From Opisthorchis felineus (Eukaryota; Platyhelminthes; Trematoda; Opisthorchiida; Opisthorchiidae): a stretch of DNA of 64,000 bases. The stretch covers positions 274,409 to 338,408 of the forward strand of contig SJOL01009857.1 in NCBI GenBank assembly GCA_004794785.1, read 5' to 3'. A program made the position numbers and the translations under genes. Below, piece after piece: positions 23,101 to 35,000 of this stretch (positions within the stretch are counted from its first letter, which is position 1; the number at the start of each line of letters is the position of its first letter). The notes beneath the pieces were generated by a model. That model was not told the origin of the DNA, did no database searches, and worked only from the letters and a program-made list of their open reading frames with translations.

Positions 23101-25532
23101 TCCTTAAAGAACCAATGAATTCCCTCCCTTAAATCAGAGCTTGATTATCTCAAATAGCTTTGGAATGGATGCACCGATTTATATGGCGTATTTGGGTGTA
23201 ATCCGCAAAACTCTTGAGGAAGGTACACTCCGACAAGGGGGACAGTTATGTTCTCCCGATAGACGTCTGTTGTTCAGGGCTTTTTATTTTGTCGAATTCT
23301 GCTTCGACCGTTAAAACACTGAAATATTCATTCTAATGTGAACCATCTTGCAACCAATTCTCAAAAGAGACCATGACCCAAGTGATGCAATACAGCTGGT
23401 CCATAAATTATCATAAATTCAGATTGTAGATCGCACGGTGGTTTGATGAAAAGCGGGAAAACACCCCTTGTTTTGATTATTTATAAGTTGATTGAGAGTA
23501 CAGTTTTTTGTTCGAGATCATTAACCAGCCAATGGTGGTTAAGTATGTGTTTGCCGTGGGTATCGAGCTATGTGTTTTTCGTTTGCAATCTTTGCTGAGC
23601 CCATTGAACTGCACAAAATCCTGAATGACATCGAAGGAACTGATAGAACTTCGGGGTTGTGGCTCCTGGTGAAATTGCTGATGACTACACAGCGGATAGA
23701 ACAGATGGAACTGTCCAACTTTTCGACCACCGAAGGGGCCTTCATCAAGAATAAAGGATACAAGTTATCCTCGATGGTCGAAAAGTGCCATTTACTATAT
23801 TCACTGCGTGGTGGATGCAAATTAACAACGGACAGAGTCAAGCTACAAACGTGTTTCATTTGAAGGTATATTCACACAATGTCACAGTAAAAAAATCATG
23901 GGTACATTTGAGGTTAAGACGTCTTCTACTAGTGATTGCAATGCTCTTAATGCGAAATTAAAACGTATCAGACGCCTCGTACTGAAAAACTGATACCTGA
24001 CGGTACAGGTGTCACATGCATTAATAGTAAACCCAATCAATAACCTAAAGGGAATCCAATCGTCTGCTGGGACGAAATCAACCAATCGTGAGCAATGATT
24101 ACACATGTATTGACGGACTGACCGATGGATGAACCAGCTCAAGCCGTGCATAGTGTAAACTATGTTCTGACTGAATGTGGGTGATTGAATGTGGTTCTGT
24201 CCACCACTCTCCTTCAGCACTAGAGATCCTAACCACTCTTTAGGGGTGATGATGCTTCAACTAGAACTTTCTAGCTCTTTCTGCTTGAAGTTCGCTGCTC
24301 GAGTTTTCATGACTTCGTAAAAAATCTAGTTCTACACATTCATCACAGTCAGCTGAAAAGGTTTCCGCGTTAGGTGAAGCAGGGTCGCCGCTATGCAGTA
24401 CAATTTCTGACTAGGTCCCAGGGAACAGGGAATGAGAACCACTAAACCAGCCTAAAGATGGCTGGATGATCGGCTTAATCCTGGTTGCAACCTGTTGGCC
24501 ACGATCCACCTGTTGCACTACCAGCACCGTCCGATCTTCGTGCCGCACAGGAGAGCGTGTTGAACGAAGACTATGAAGTCTACTACAGTGAGTAATCGAT
24601 AATGGGCCTCTGAGATCAGGTGCAGGGATTGAGTTTTAATAGAGGGTATTCGCCAGCAGTTCATCGTGACACGTCTACCTTTTGGTCCGCAAAGTCATCC
24701 ATGTTTCTATAAAAGAAATCACTGGTGCGCGCAATCCAAACGCTGCACTGTGTACGCACTTACATGCTAATCGATAACAAGGTGGCAAACCCCTTCACTA
24801 CGTGAACGGAAACATGCCTGTCCCACATTCTCACAAGTGACTGGACTAGGCAGCTAACTGCATCAAAACTAAGGCACTGACTTTTGGAATTCGGTCGGGC
24901 GATAGCAAGCGTTGTCTGAGGCTTATGACATTGAATACGAGAGGTATTCGGGAAAGCATTGAGCACCTAAGATGAGTCGCTTTTGTCTGGCACTGGGCGA
25001 CCTGGTATAGACAGTAATCCGGTGTGGGTAGCACGGTTACGATGGCAACGGGCCTGTGCGTTAGTCCAATGCACTTATCGATGAAGCGTAACTAGTAACG
25101 GAAAGTCACGTTTTGGAACTTCTGGTGAAATGTTACTGTACCGGCTGCACAGCCACCAGTCCCTATGGTCGGCATTGTTTGTGCGAGGGGTCGCACAAAG
25201 TGGATTAGAAGTTCCAAGGGAATATGGGGAAAACTTGTCGGCAGTGTACCACTGACAAATATGTACTACAAGGTCGCAGAATCGATGAAATTTAAGGTTT
25301 GTCAATCTGCATCCTTTGTAGCCACTGCAGTCGGACAATCTGGAAAGTTGGCAGATTTTTTGCGCTGGTTCGTACAATACAGAGGCACACTTCCACATTG
25401 TCAGACATCAAGACCAGTTTACACCTGATTGACAAGCTTTACACAACTGGGTTTTTGGCCCAATCAAGCCACTTAGTTATACGTATTCTCACGTTAAACA
25501 TAAGACTGAGTTGCGAGACGTAACACACTACC

Positions 25533-25662
25533 CATAAGGTTGCTGAAAACGCCTCGACAGCCCATGACCGGTTTCGCCCTTCTTCGAGCTCATCAGGTCA
25601 GCGCTATCTCCGAGTTTCTGTCAAACTTATGTTCTAATTGAACCCAAATTGCACAAAATTCC
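25533..25662 (-). mobile_element. Hammerhead repeat copy (minus), core intact, helix I weak
   Basis: This is the reverse-complement counterpart of 7874-8014 and extends through CAATTTGGGTTCAATTAGAA. The ribozyme region lies at about 25559-25603. CTGATGAG and CGAAACC are intact, helix II is GCTC/GGGC and the ACCGGT palindrome is kept. Helix I (GCTGAC against ATGGGC) has two mismatches, so cleavage would be weak or lost. Confidence 0.7.
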
Positions 25663-25711
25663 ACAGAAACACTTATCTGAATACCAATTTGGTTTTCACA
25701 GGACACTCACC

Positions 25712-25800
25712 AGGGTGCTGAAAAATCTTCGACAACCTACGACTGGTTTCGCCCTTCTTGGGGCTCAACAGGTAGGCAGGAGACTGCACCTAAGGGAAAA
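25712..25800 (-). mobile_element. Second hammerhead repeat copy in tandem, core mutated
   Basis: This is the same repeat in the same orientation about 175 nt away. The ribozyme region is 25735-25777. Helix I (GCCTAC with GTAGGT) is fully paired, but the core reads CTGTTGA instead of CTGATGA and the helix III palindrome is ACCAGT. Loss of the invariant A should abolish catalysis. Paired tandem copies of pseudo-LTRs are typical of Penelope-like elements. Confidence 0.65.
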
Positions 25801-27314
25801 ACACCAGAAAAGATATGAACCAGTAGCGCCATTATTCGTCTCCATATGATATCAAAACCAATCTTTCGGCGCCTAATGAGAAAAAAGAGTTAGGTACAAA
25901 GAATCTATTAGGACATAGAAATTCTGACTTGATCAACCTTATCAAAACAGAAAAGTAGGCAAGTTGAATATGAATCGGCTGATTTCAGAGCCTCTCCGGT
26001 CACGGCTAAGCTAAAAATGCTAAACTAACTTCGAGGTGCCGAACGCAGACCTATTCGTGCTGGCAAAGTGGAGGAATTGAACTATACGACAGATCCTAGA
26101 GACAGTCCAGTTGACTGCACTGATGAAACCTGACCTGTTGGTGACTGAATGTTATAGAGGTTGATGTATCAAACGTTACCGTGGAAGCTCAGATCAATAT
26201 CTATATACCAGATCTATGCGGGCAGCAGGGAGTTTCATCGATAGCGCGATTCCAAAGACATGAGTTCTTCCTCTATGGTCAAACAGAAATCAGGTAAATA
26301 TACAGCTCGGTAGTGAGCTGTGAAAAACTTGAATACCGGACGAGTAGTGACAGATGGATCCTACTAGCTTGCGAACTAAATGTGTCTTCGTATCATCGAG
26401 CCAAAAATATCACTTGATCGGTAAGCAACGATCACTTCGAATCACTTTGAGGGGCATTTGCGCAGCAAAATCGTCACTGCAACAAAGTTGAACCGACTGA
26501 TGCTTTCAACGAAGCTGACATGTTTGTCGTAATCCGACGAAGACCACTAATTCAGCTGCTACCAATTGCAAGGCCTCACCAGAAGTACACTGCAACACTG
26601 CGATAAACATTGTCGTCGATGTGGTGTTTGAGTGCGCTCAATGCAGTGCGTATTCCGAGAGCGTTTTTTCTCAATTCCCGAAGAACTGGGAAACACCCTT
26701 GTGTATCTGACTCATTGCTTGGTTTCGATTCCCGTCACTCAAGCTAAGACAATGAAGCCAATAATGTGGTACTTTAGGATTCCTCGCCTGTTAATGTTGC
26801 CGTTTATCCGTAAAGCCCGCGTCTTTTCACAAAAAACTACAGGTCCGCGCAACTCAAACGCCGCAGGTGCATGCCTCCGAATAACCTAAACTTCAAAAAA
26901 TCAATTGGTGGCGTCCTTCAATGTGCACTTGAAAGTGCGGCCTGTCTCCCACATTCCCACCTGTCCGGAAACGAGGTCAGTTGGTGGCGGCAACCCCATT
27001 GTCTCGAGGCCTGCTGAAACCCAGACGGCCGACAGCAAGCGTTCTCTGGCTAGCGTGACGGATGAGCAGCCTGTCAGGGCTCAATGATCCCGCCTAGTGT
27101 GCCGATTAGACGGATAACAAGACACAAGTGCGTGATCGATGTATCTGTCTCGAAGCCGACTTTCCCTGTGACGACTGCAGTTCACGACGCACACAACAAT
27201 TGAAATAGGATAGGACCTTACACCTACGTCTACTGTTTGAGACAGTGACTCATCTGGCACTGAGCCGACAAGTGTAGATAGCAATGATATAAGGAGGGCG
27301 CAGTTACAAGGTAA

Positions 27315-27839
27315 ATGAGAATGCGCTTCGGTTCAATACAATTACGGAAAGACTGCGGCCCAAAAGGGTATTGTGATGGTCATAGAACAGGCAGGCCACG
27401 CACTTCCATCACTATTTTTCTGCATATGAATTCCTTCAAAAATTGGATGGAAAATCCAAACAGCATACAGAGAATTGCTAACGTGTGCAACAATCCGAGT
27501 TATGCAGTACATAATATAACAAAGGAGTTCAGATTTGGAGGGCTTTGATGTCCGCAGGTCCAATGATTGGACTGAATTGATTTAGAAAAACAACTGACTT
27601 TCTGCAATTGATTCTTAAGTCACAGGGATGAATTTGCTATCCCGTTGACCGATGAAACCGTTTTCTATCTGCATGGAAAAGTTTGTGAAACTTGGTATTG
27701 GGCTAGCTACAGTTTGCTTCGCTACAGGCCTTGCCTCACTCAACAAATGATTGTTATGGTTTGGGCTGGTATTCTTGGCACAGAAATCACGGGATCGTTT
27801 TTGTTTCCGGATAACGTGAATGGTAAGTGTCATCATTAA
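27315..27839 (+). pseudogene. Decayed DNA-transposon transposase (Tc1/mariner-type)
   Basis: Two open segments belong together. The first (27315-27548) reads GHRTGRPRTS and then NWMENPNSIQRIANVCNN with a SYAVHNITKEF segment, a helix-turn-helix pattern of mariner-like N-termini. The second (about 27622-27837) reads FAIPLTDETVFYLHGKVCET, then VMVWAGILGTEITGSFLFPD and NVNG. It resembles the DDE region of Tc/mariner-superfamily proteins, with the first Asp in LTDE and the WAGI-xG-xxFF-NVNG block. The middle is broken by stops and frame changes, and the C-terminal catalytic residue is not found. The family level is inference. Confidence 0.55.
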
Positions 27840-28564
27840 AATTTAATTTCTGGTCTTTCTAGCTTTATCATACAGGCACCTGTTGTAGCACAAAGTAGTT
27901 CCGCAGCTGTTATCAGTAGCGCTTGGTCGCAACAGGATGGCATTCCACTAAACTAATCCCGGAGTTCACGCAAATATCTGAGTGAAGTATTCGAGGATAG
28001 GTCGATCAGTCGAGGAACGCTGTCTGACTGGCGACCCAGATTGCCAGACTTGAGCGTCCTCCCTATCCCGACTTTTTTGAAGTCACTTGAAGCTATATGT
28101 CTTGAAGAATGGGTCAAGAAGTCTTCAAGAGTCACAACCAAATATCGTGAATCAGTACATATAGATAACCCAGTCGACCATGGAGAGTGTGATAGATGCT
28201 CTTGTGCGAGCACAATGTTGGTAGGCAATCCGAACATGTGTTTCACTGAGTTGTGAATTTTTTGTTCAAACTTTATTGTATCAGTAAGACGCTATTTATT
28301 CATGACGAGTTTTCTTCTGATTCAGTTCCAAAAGATGAGCTAAGATGGGCTGAGATATTGCCAACAACACTATGGAGATTGCCGGATGAAGCCTAACCAC
28401 ATTTGAAGGGCTTGACGCGTGAAGCTTTGCCTTAGAAGTGAAACTAAGCGCTTCGTTAACATTTCTAAGAGGTCATTCAATGAGGCAATGGGGGAACATT
28501 TATTAGTTGTGAGTGGTTGAGTGATTCGTAGAACGCACGCTCACATCACTCTGGTCTGAACAGT

Positions 28565-28695
28565 CATCTTCCTGTCCAGGCGCAATCATTCTAGTGAGTC
28601 CACACCAAAGAGAGCAAGCAATGGACTCTAGTTTTGCTCTTATTAGAGCTCACCAGCAGTGTACATCCCTGGCCGTGCCGGGGTTTGAACTCCGC
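28565..28695 (-). mobile_element. Hammerhead-bearing SINE (minus), decayed ribozyme
   Basis: Read on the minus strand, it has a B-box-like GGAGTTCAAACCCCGGC, then TGTACACTG, then CTGGTGAGCTCTAATAAGAG and CAAAACTAGAGTCC. This parallels the intact copy at 28840-29030. The core is damaged: CTGGTGA replaces CTGATGA and the GAAA has become AAAA. Its tail (TGTGGACTCACTAGAATGAT, then GCGCCTGGACAGGAAG) recurs in the minus-strand fragment near 45555-45595. Confidence 0.65.
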
Positions 28696-28839
28696 ACATC
28701 TGACATGCCAGGGGAAAGTGTTACGACTACTCCGTCAGCGCACGCTGGATGCATCCGAATTACCGACTGGGAATCAGTCACACTGCTCAAGCACGAATGC
28801 TTTCCCCTGTTCAGATGTGAGAATTCCGGTGCATCCAGC

Positions 28840-29030
28840 GTACTTTGGTGGAGTGATAGTAACAAGCTCGTTTAGCATGTCGGGTATCCGGAGTTCAAAC
28901 CCCGGCTCGGCGAATGATATACACTGCTGATGAGCTTTAATAAGAGTGAAACTCGAGTCCAGTGATTCTCCGGTTTTGTGTGGACTAGCCAGAATTATTT
29001 CGTCAGGCCAGGAGAAGAACTGTTCAAGTG
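28840..29030 (+). mobile_element. Hammerhead-bearing SINE (Sm-alpha-like architecture)
   Basis: A polymerase-III-like head, with B box GGAGTTCAAACCCC at 28890-28903, is followed directly by a complete hammerhead (28922-28964) and a tail containing TTTTGTGTGGACTAGCCAG and GGCCAGGAGAAGAACTG. The schistosome Sm-alpha family has the same order of a tRNA-like promoter and then a hammerhead, so this is probably a relative in this genome. It is head-to-head with the decayed copy at 28565-28695. Confidence 0.7.
28922..28964 (+). ncRNA. Hammerhead ribozyme in SINE, complete core
   Basis: Helix I is CACTG (28922-28926) with CAGTG (28960-28964), five Watson-Crick pairs. CTGATGA is at 28927-28933. Helix II is GCTTT/AGAGT with loop AATA. 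GAAA is at 28948-28951. Helix III is the perfect palindrome ACTCGAGT (28951-28958), and cleavage is predicted after C28959. As in the 7.9-kb ribozyme, helix III has no loop, which favours dimeric folding. The sequence differs from the 7.9-kb class at every helix. Confidence 0.8.
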
Positions 29031-32000
29031 AGAATTCTTAATCCAAACGCATCCACACAAAAGAACAATGAAGCCTGTTGTCACTTAAAAGTCTAAATGT
29101 TTAAATGTCTAAAGATCAGTACGAAACTAGGGTCGCTACGAAGTCAATATTGTGTTACGACATTTGCTACGTCTTCCATAATATTAAAAATCGCCCTTTA
29201 TCGATTTAAGAATAATATTTGCGTCAGCCTGTGAACGCAGTGCATGAACGTGATCGAATTTACCTGACACCAGCACTTTAATCCTGTATCAGTTGCGAGG
29301 CATTAGCCGACGAATTGAGCTAAGTATGCTCAGATTTCTGACAATAAAATAGGGTCACTTCTGCGTCTGCTCCACTTGGTTCTGCATTACGACCAAAGTG
29401 GTTCGTTTTGGACAGCTTCCGGCGGGCATTATTTCATTGAATTGTGTGAGGGAGGGGCGGTATTATACTGAAGCGTAAATCACTGACCTTCGATTTGTTC
29501 TCTGAGCTGGATAGCTTAATGGGAGACACCAGCACCTCATTTTAGTGGAATACCAGCGCCCAGACCGGCTGATGGGGCTCGATGGACCTCTATGAGTTTG
29601 CCGACCGACCTTATTCCTTCGGATTTTCCTCGGATTTACAAGCTCACAGAAGTAGCACATCCGGCTCTGCCCAAACCATTTGGATGTTAGCCAACAGAAC
29701 GAAATTCACGTAGGCCTGTTACGGTGTAAGTTGCTTGTGTGATATTCGGTATACTAAGTCCTCTAGAGAGACGACTTCCGGTTTGGAAAAATATCCAATA
29801 TCCATAATAGGCACCTTAGATATGTTCTCATGAAAAATACCAATGCAAACATTTAAACACTTTCCATATTTCCCCAAATAACGTGCAAAAGACAATGAGA
29901 TCGCTTGAAACAAACAAACAATGAAGATCTTCCGTTATGATTTAGACTTCCGTAAGTTCCTTCTTCCGTTCCCATGCTGGACAAGAATAACAAGTCTAAA
30001 CATATTGGACGCTCATCACCATCACTGAGCGTCATTTCCTTCTGTTCAGTGTGTCCTCTATTCACTCAGGCGCACTTCACATTTCCGCGTGTTTCAAATG
30101 CGAACAGCATCGGAGCGCCTGCTGGCTATAACCAACACTGAAATACAATAGAGGAGAATGTTAGTAGCTCAGGTAGCATAGAGGTCGTTGGTTTGTTCGC
30201 TGAGCTGTTCTTGTGTGCACAACCACCGAAATATCGCTACTCTCCACTACGCTCCCTAAGGACGCACTCATGATGCCACTTCGATTGGTGATGAAACGTA
30301 TGCAATCAAATTACCCGGCTCAACGAACAAACCAATGACCACTCAAATGCAACTTAGGACATCTTTTTCACTTGACTAATTCGTTTCATGATTACCGCTC
30401 TCAACCACTTTCGTTTAACATTGCCCTACAGAGTTTACAGTAATCCTTCGGTCTGGAAGGAAACCGACTCGCGGTTATTGGCTAGGAAACCGACCATGTA
30501 ACATTCGCCGAAATGCATCTGGTGCTTACTCCACCATTGCTGTGGGCATAAATCATCGATATATGCGCCAACAACAACGGAAATGGGAATATCACCCCTC
30601 ATTCGATTCAACTGCATTAATGCTGCGTTTATACCTGAAGCATAACTGGCCAGTAGCAATGACGAAGTACGGGAACACTGCAATCGTGGCCGTGACACAT
30701 CGTGCATGTCAAACACAGCTCGATGAAGTGGTCCCAGTGTGCATTCATGAATTCTGTGTGTGTATGCTTGTAGTAAGTTCAGTAGACAGAGCTTTCTTGA
30801 GTGATGTCTTGGGAATCTGAATGTCCTAAGTTGAGCGGGAACAGAAAATTTAGGTAAAAAACTTGAAAACCAAAGCAGAAAGTCTGTAAACTTTCCAAAC
30901 TTCCCCACTGTCACGACTGGCGCAAAACCATAAACCGTCGCTCACGCCTCGGTCAGCCAGTGCCGGAAAAAACCCAGCTCGCTGTGGATGCGCAACGCTG
31001 ATGCAAGGACCCAGCGAGCCTGGTGACACCGTTTTAACCGGCTTTGAGACACAGACGCATCGGTCGTGTCACGTGTCTTGTTGTCCGTCTGACCAGCACA
31101 GTGGGTGGGGCTATCGAGCCCTGTCAAGCCCTCGCGCTGCCCAAAGGACATTTGCAATCGCTCGCCTAGGTTTCATCAGATCTCGCGCCAGTGGGCTTGC
31201 CATAGTCGTCTGACTTCGTTTCTGGGCCTGTGGGAATGTGAGGCAAGACACCGCGTTTCCAAGCCAGCATTGAAGGATGACACAACTATTCTATCTTCGC
31301 TTTAGTCAGAGGCTTGCACGGTTCGTCGATCGAGTTGCACGCATCGATGCTTTCGCATAGAAAAGCCGGACAATTTCCGGCCTAGTAGGATCACGCCCTA
31401 AATTTATCAGGATTCGTCTAGCTTACCACCCGGAATTGGTCTTCATAGGTTTGGCACCAACGGCACCACAGGGTGATTTGGATCCATATTGAAACTGGGA
31501 GGTCGAAATGCTCCGTCATCAGATATATCGGAGCTGAAGTTGTCCTTGACCGAGGCGGAATTGCTTCACAAGGTTTCCAGTCTGAGTTCGGCGTCTGCCG
31601 GGGTAAATATTATGTACACGAGCCCCATCAATGGTGGTATCATGATTTACAGGACAAAAGTTGTTTGAAACTGGCAGTTGCTGTGAGCATGTGCTGATTT
31701 AGAGGGATGTCTAAAGCTTCTCTCAACGCTCGAGGTTTCGAGTGGAGAGATACCGTCTGCAACTCTCTGCAATTGATCGACGTGTTTGCAGAGGAACCTT
31801 GGGTATGTTGTGAATTTTGTGATCGGGAAAACCGCCCCGCTCTAGCTGTCAGTTCAAAGAACCGCAATGCATTTACACTCCAGAATCATGTACGAATCGC
31901 ATAGTGGCACAACAGAGGGTGAAATTTTGTAGTCTCCAAGCCAAGTCTATTTCCTTCATCCATTTCCGGACTCGCTTCATATAATGTGGCTCTTTCGGCT

Positions 32001-35000
32001 GGCTGAGATAAGAAATTCTAGGTTATAGGATTAGGTATCTGTAAGGGCTTTGGATTGTTCAGTAGGGGTTTTGCATGTGTCCTCTCGTTTCAACATATCC
32101 ATTAGCCAACAATTGTTTGCACGCACCAGACTGTTGAAAGCAGGTGAACTTAGCCTGGTCCTGACTTTGATATTTGTTTTGCGTAAGGACCACGTGATCA
32201 CCGTGGCAAGGCGCGGTTTGGCAAGCAAACTACTCTACCATCAACTTTCCGTTTGAACTTTAAGTTTTAAGCCGAGCAGTAGCCCTTACTTATTTGAACA
32301 GGGATCCGGTGGTCACATGGAAATTGGTCACGTTGGGCGAGAGTGTTTAGTTCCCTTATTGTGAGTAAAGTTGAGTGCTTAGTTTTTATTGCAGAATTTA
32401 GGAAGTCCGGCAGCTGCTCACTGTTCACAGGTAAGTCGTCTAGTGGTGATATATGGTAATTACGAGGTACTGGTCACTGTTGGCAAATGAGAGACAACAG
32501 ACCACGAGGGCTGTTAGACTAATTCACAGTTAAATGTGATTCAGTGATTAAGGGTCACGCCTTTGCCTCTTGTTCTCGCGTCTCGTCTGACAAGTGTTAG
32601 CCAGGGTACGATGATTTGTTTTACGTCAGCCAGCCTTCGGTAACGGTCACGTGATCAGAGGACGNACTGTCACTATTATCCAAAGCAAGCAAATGAAAAC
32701 GAGTACATGTAATCACCAAGCGGACTTGATTTATTTCACTTGTGCTCCCATTATATCACCGACGTTAAAACATTGTATCTCATTCTTTCCATTCTAAATA
32801 GCAGCTTTTTTCGATATCTTAATAGTGGTCAATGAAGCTCTGAGACGGAATTAACATCAACATATACTGATGATCCTTTAAACAATCAAATGGGAAAAGT
32901 CATTGTTTGCAATATACGGTGCTCCAACCTCCTCCATGAATTAGTGTTTCTAGTTTCACCGAAAACTGACTTTCTGTAATCGTATTTGAAAGAAAATCTG
33001 GTTTTGATACTTGGCTCACACTATAGTGCTGGGACACATGGGAGGTGTGCTGAGAGTGTTAATCCATTTATTCAGTTCACTCCACTAGTCACCAATGATT
33101 CTGCCGTTCCTTAACTTATACGCTGCTGCGATAAACATGGGTAGTAGTTTTGTTTCTCTTGGCTTTATCTACACTGTGATCCGCTTCCCTGCTGTTGATC
33201 CACTCAATTCATCGCGTATCCGGGTATACACCATAAGGACTAGTTTTGCGGAGGATGTGTACTACTATCATTTACTATCGTTTGTTGATGAAGAGCATGC
33301 TCACAGACATAAAAAGTAAATGCAAGCGATGAAGGTGTAAGGGTTACAGGAGAATATGAGATAAAAGAGAGAAGCGTCTCATTCGAAGTGATGCCACCAA
33401 CAGTTCCAGTCAGATAAGATGAATCCCAACGTATGTAAGAATTTTGGTATGGAAACATTCGTGTAAAGATCAACAACTGAAGAAAGGACAAACAATGCTG
33501 AATGCTCTTCAAGGCGCGGTAATCTGTGACACCTTTACGGTGCCTAGCTCCAATCACAGCCAATGTGCTTACGAGGGATGATGTACTCACAGGTTATCTG
33601 AACAAAGTCATGAGGAATCGAGATAGCTGAGTTGTGTTCGAATAACGGACCTTCCGGAAGTAAAATCGCGCCTTAGCCAAGGAGCCATCTGGATCTCGAG
33701 GATATGTGCCGCTAGCAATACCACTTTGATTAGTCTGCGTGATTGGAGCGGTATACTCTGAGGACCAGCTTTACTGGCATATTCTGAAGTTTGCTTACAG
33801 GGCAATATTGTCTAGAGTGCCTGTGAAAATCCAGCAACCGTGCGCTGACAAATGCCAGCCCTGTGTACACATTCCTTAGCTCCATGCTCAATTGTGGATG
33901 GTGCTGACTACTTTGGGACGCTGGAAATTATAATCGTCAATTGTTCTGTCTACTTGTGGTCAGTGGCTTTCAGCTAGTTCTAAATAGCCCGAATAGGGTG
34001 GGGAGCTGTCGTCTGCGGATAAGTTGTCGTGGGTTGCTAATAAGACTGTGACATTTAGTCTCAGGATTTATGGTGAACTATAAGGATTTCACTGTTGTGT
34101 AAGCTGTACTAAGTTGTTGGTGGAAGTTAGTTGTTGGCCGCGTGGTTGCTGTCACTATGATTTCAGTGCTATCTGCAATCATTCGTATTGAGTAGTAGAC
34201 AGCCCTCGCTGTCATCCGGCTGAATAGCACCACGAAGTCTGATGTGGTTCACCACTGTTGGCCCTTGGCCAGGTTTGACGAGTTGAGTTTGGTTCCATTC
34301 CAATCTGAAAATTTGTTTCAAATGAAGTACATCAAATTATACCGTGCAGTAATTGGTTCAGTTTGTAACTGGTGATATATTTAACGTGTACCTAGTCCAA
34401 GTCAATGGCAGTCCTATGTGGTTCGCCACTGATGTCCTTGGTTTGGGCTATCGGATTGTAGTTTTACGTTTTTCTCTGTCTTGCATCAGCCGCTTATCTA
34501 TATCAGTCGCCCTATTCTGCACGACGAAAAATATGGATCAGTGGAATCGTGTACAAGCATGAAACGTGTATGTTTCCCCGACTTTACACATCTCAAGAGA
34601 CCCCAAGAGATCAGGGTTGCTCATGATGACCGAGACCGGTGATACACACAAGCGCACACTCATCCTCTGCAGAACAGGCCACTCAACCTCGCCAGAGGCT
34701 ATTTCTAGCATGACTAAAACAGGATAGGCTGTTCCAGAACACTCTAACTTATTGCTCACATTTGACGTCTCCTCAGGAAAGTCAGTGCCATCTGTCATTG
34801 GGCTGCTAGTTTATTTCTTTCCAGGAACCTGGTGGTAAATGGCCCTCGGCCATCATCCGACTACGACCACCCTCCCGATGTGGACATTGGTTCGGGTGTC
34901 ATACAAACTGGTCGTTTAGGTAGATAGTGAGGGAGTGGTTATTATGCTGGTTCACAGGGATCCACGGAAGCTCGGGCGGAAACCTCCGCGGAATCATTCA

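Larger units (their letters stand above)
16401..25530. other. Gene-poor interval
   Basis: This interval has no recognisable protein family on either strand. The supportable items are a tRNA-like remnant (18811-18886), a SINE remnant (19611-19730) and two weak minus-strand exon candidates (17774-17831 and 19859-20106), listed separately. Open frames of 60-112 codons elsewhere here lack domains and usually overlap equal-sized frames on the opposite strand. Confidence 0.5.

Noticed and set aside
30435..30914. 159-codon minus frame as a gene
   Set aside because: No domain. A similar GKxxKxxDFLxWF stretch at 25.3 kb on the plus strand points to a dispersed repeat rather than a host gene.
32665..32665. 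Ambiguous base n
   Set aside because: A single uncalled base, not a biological feature.
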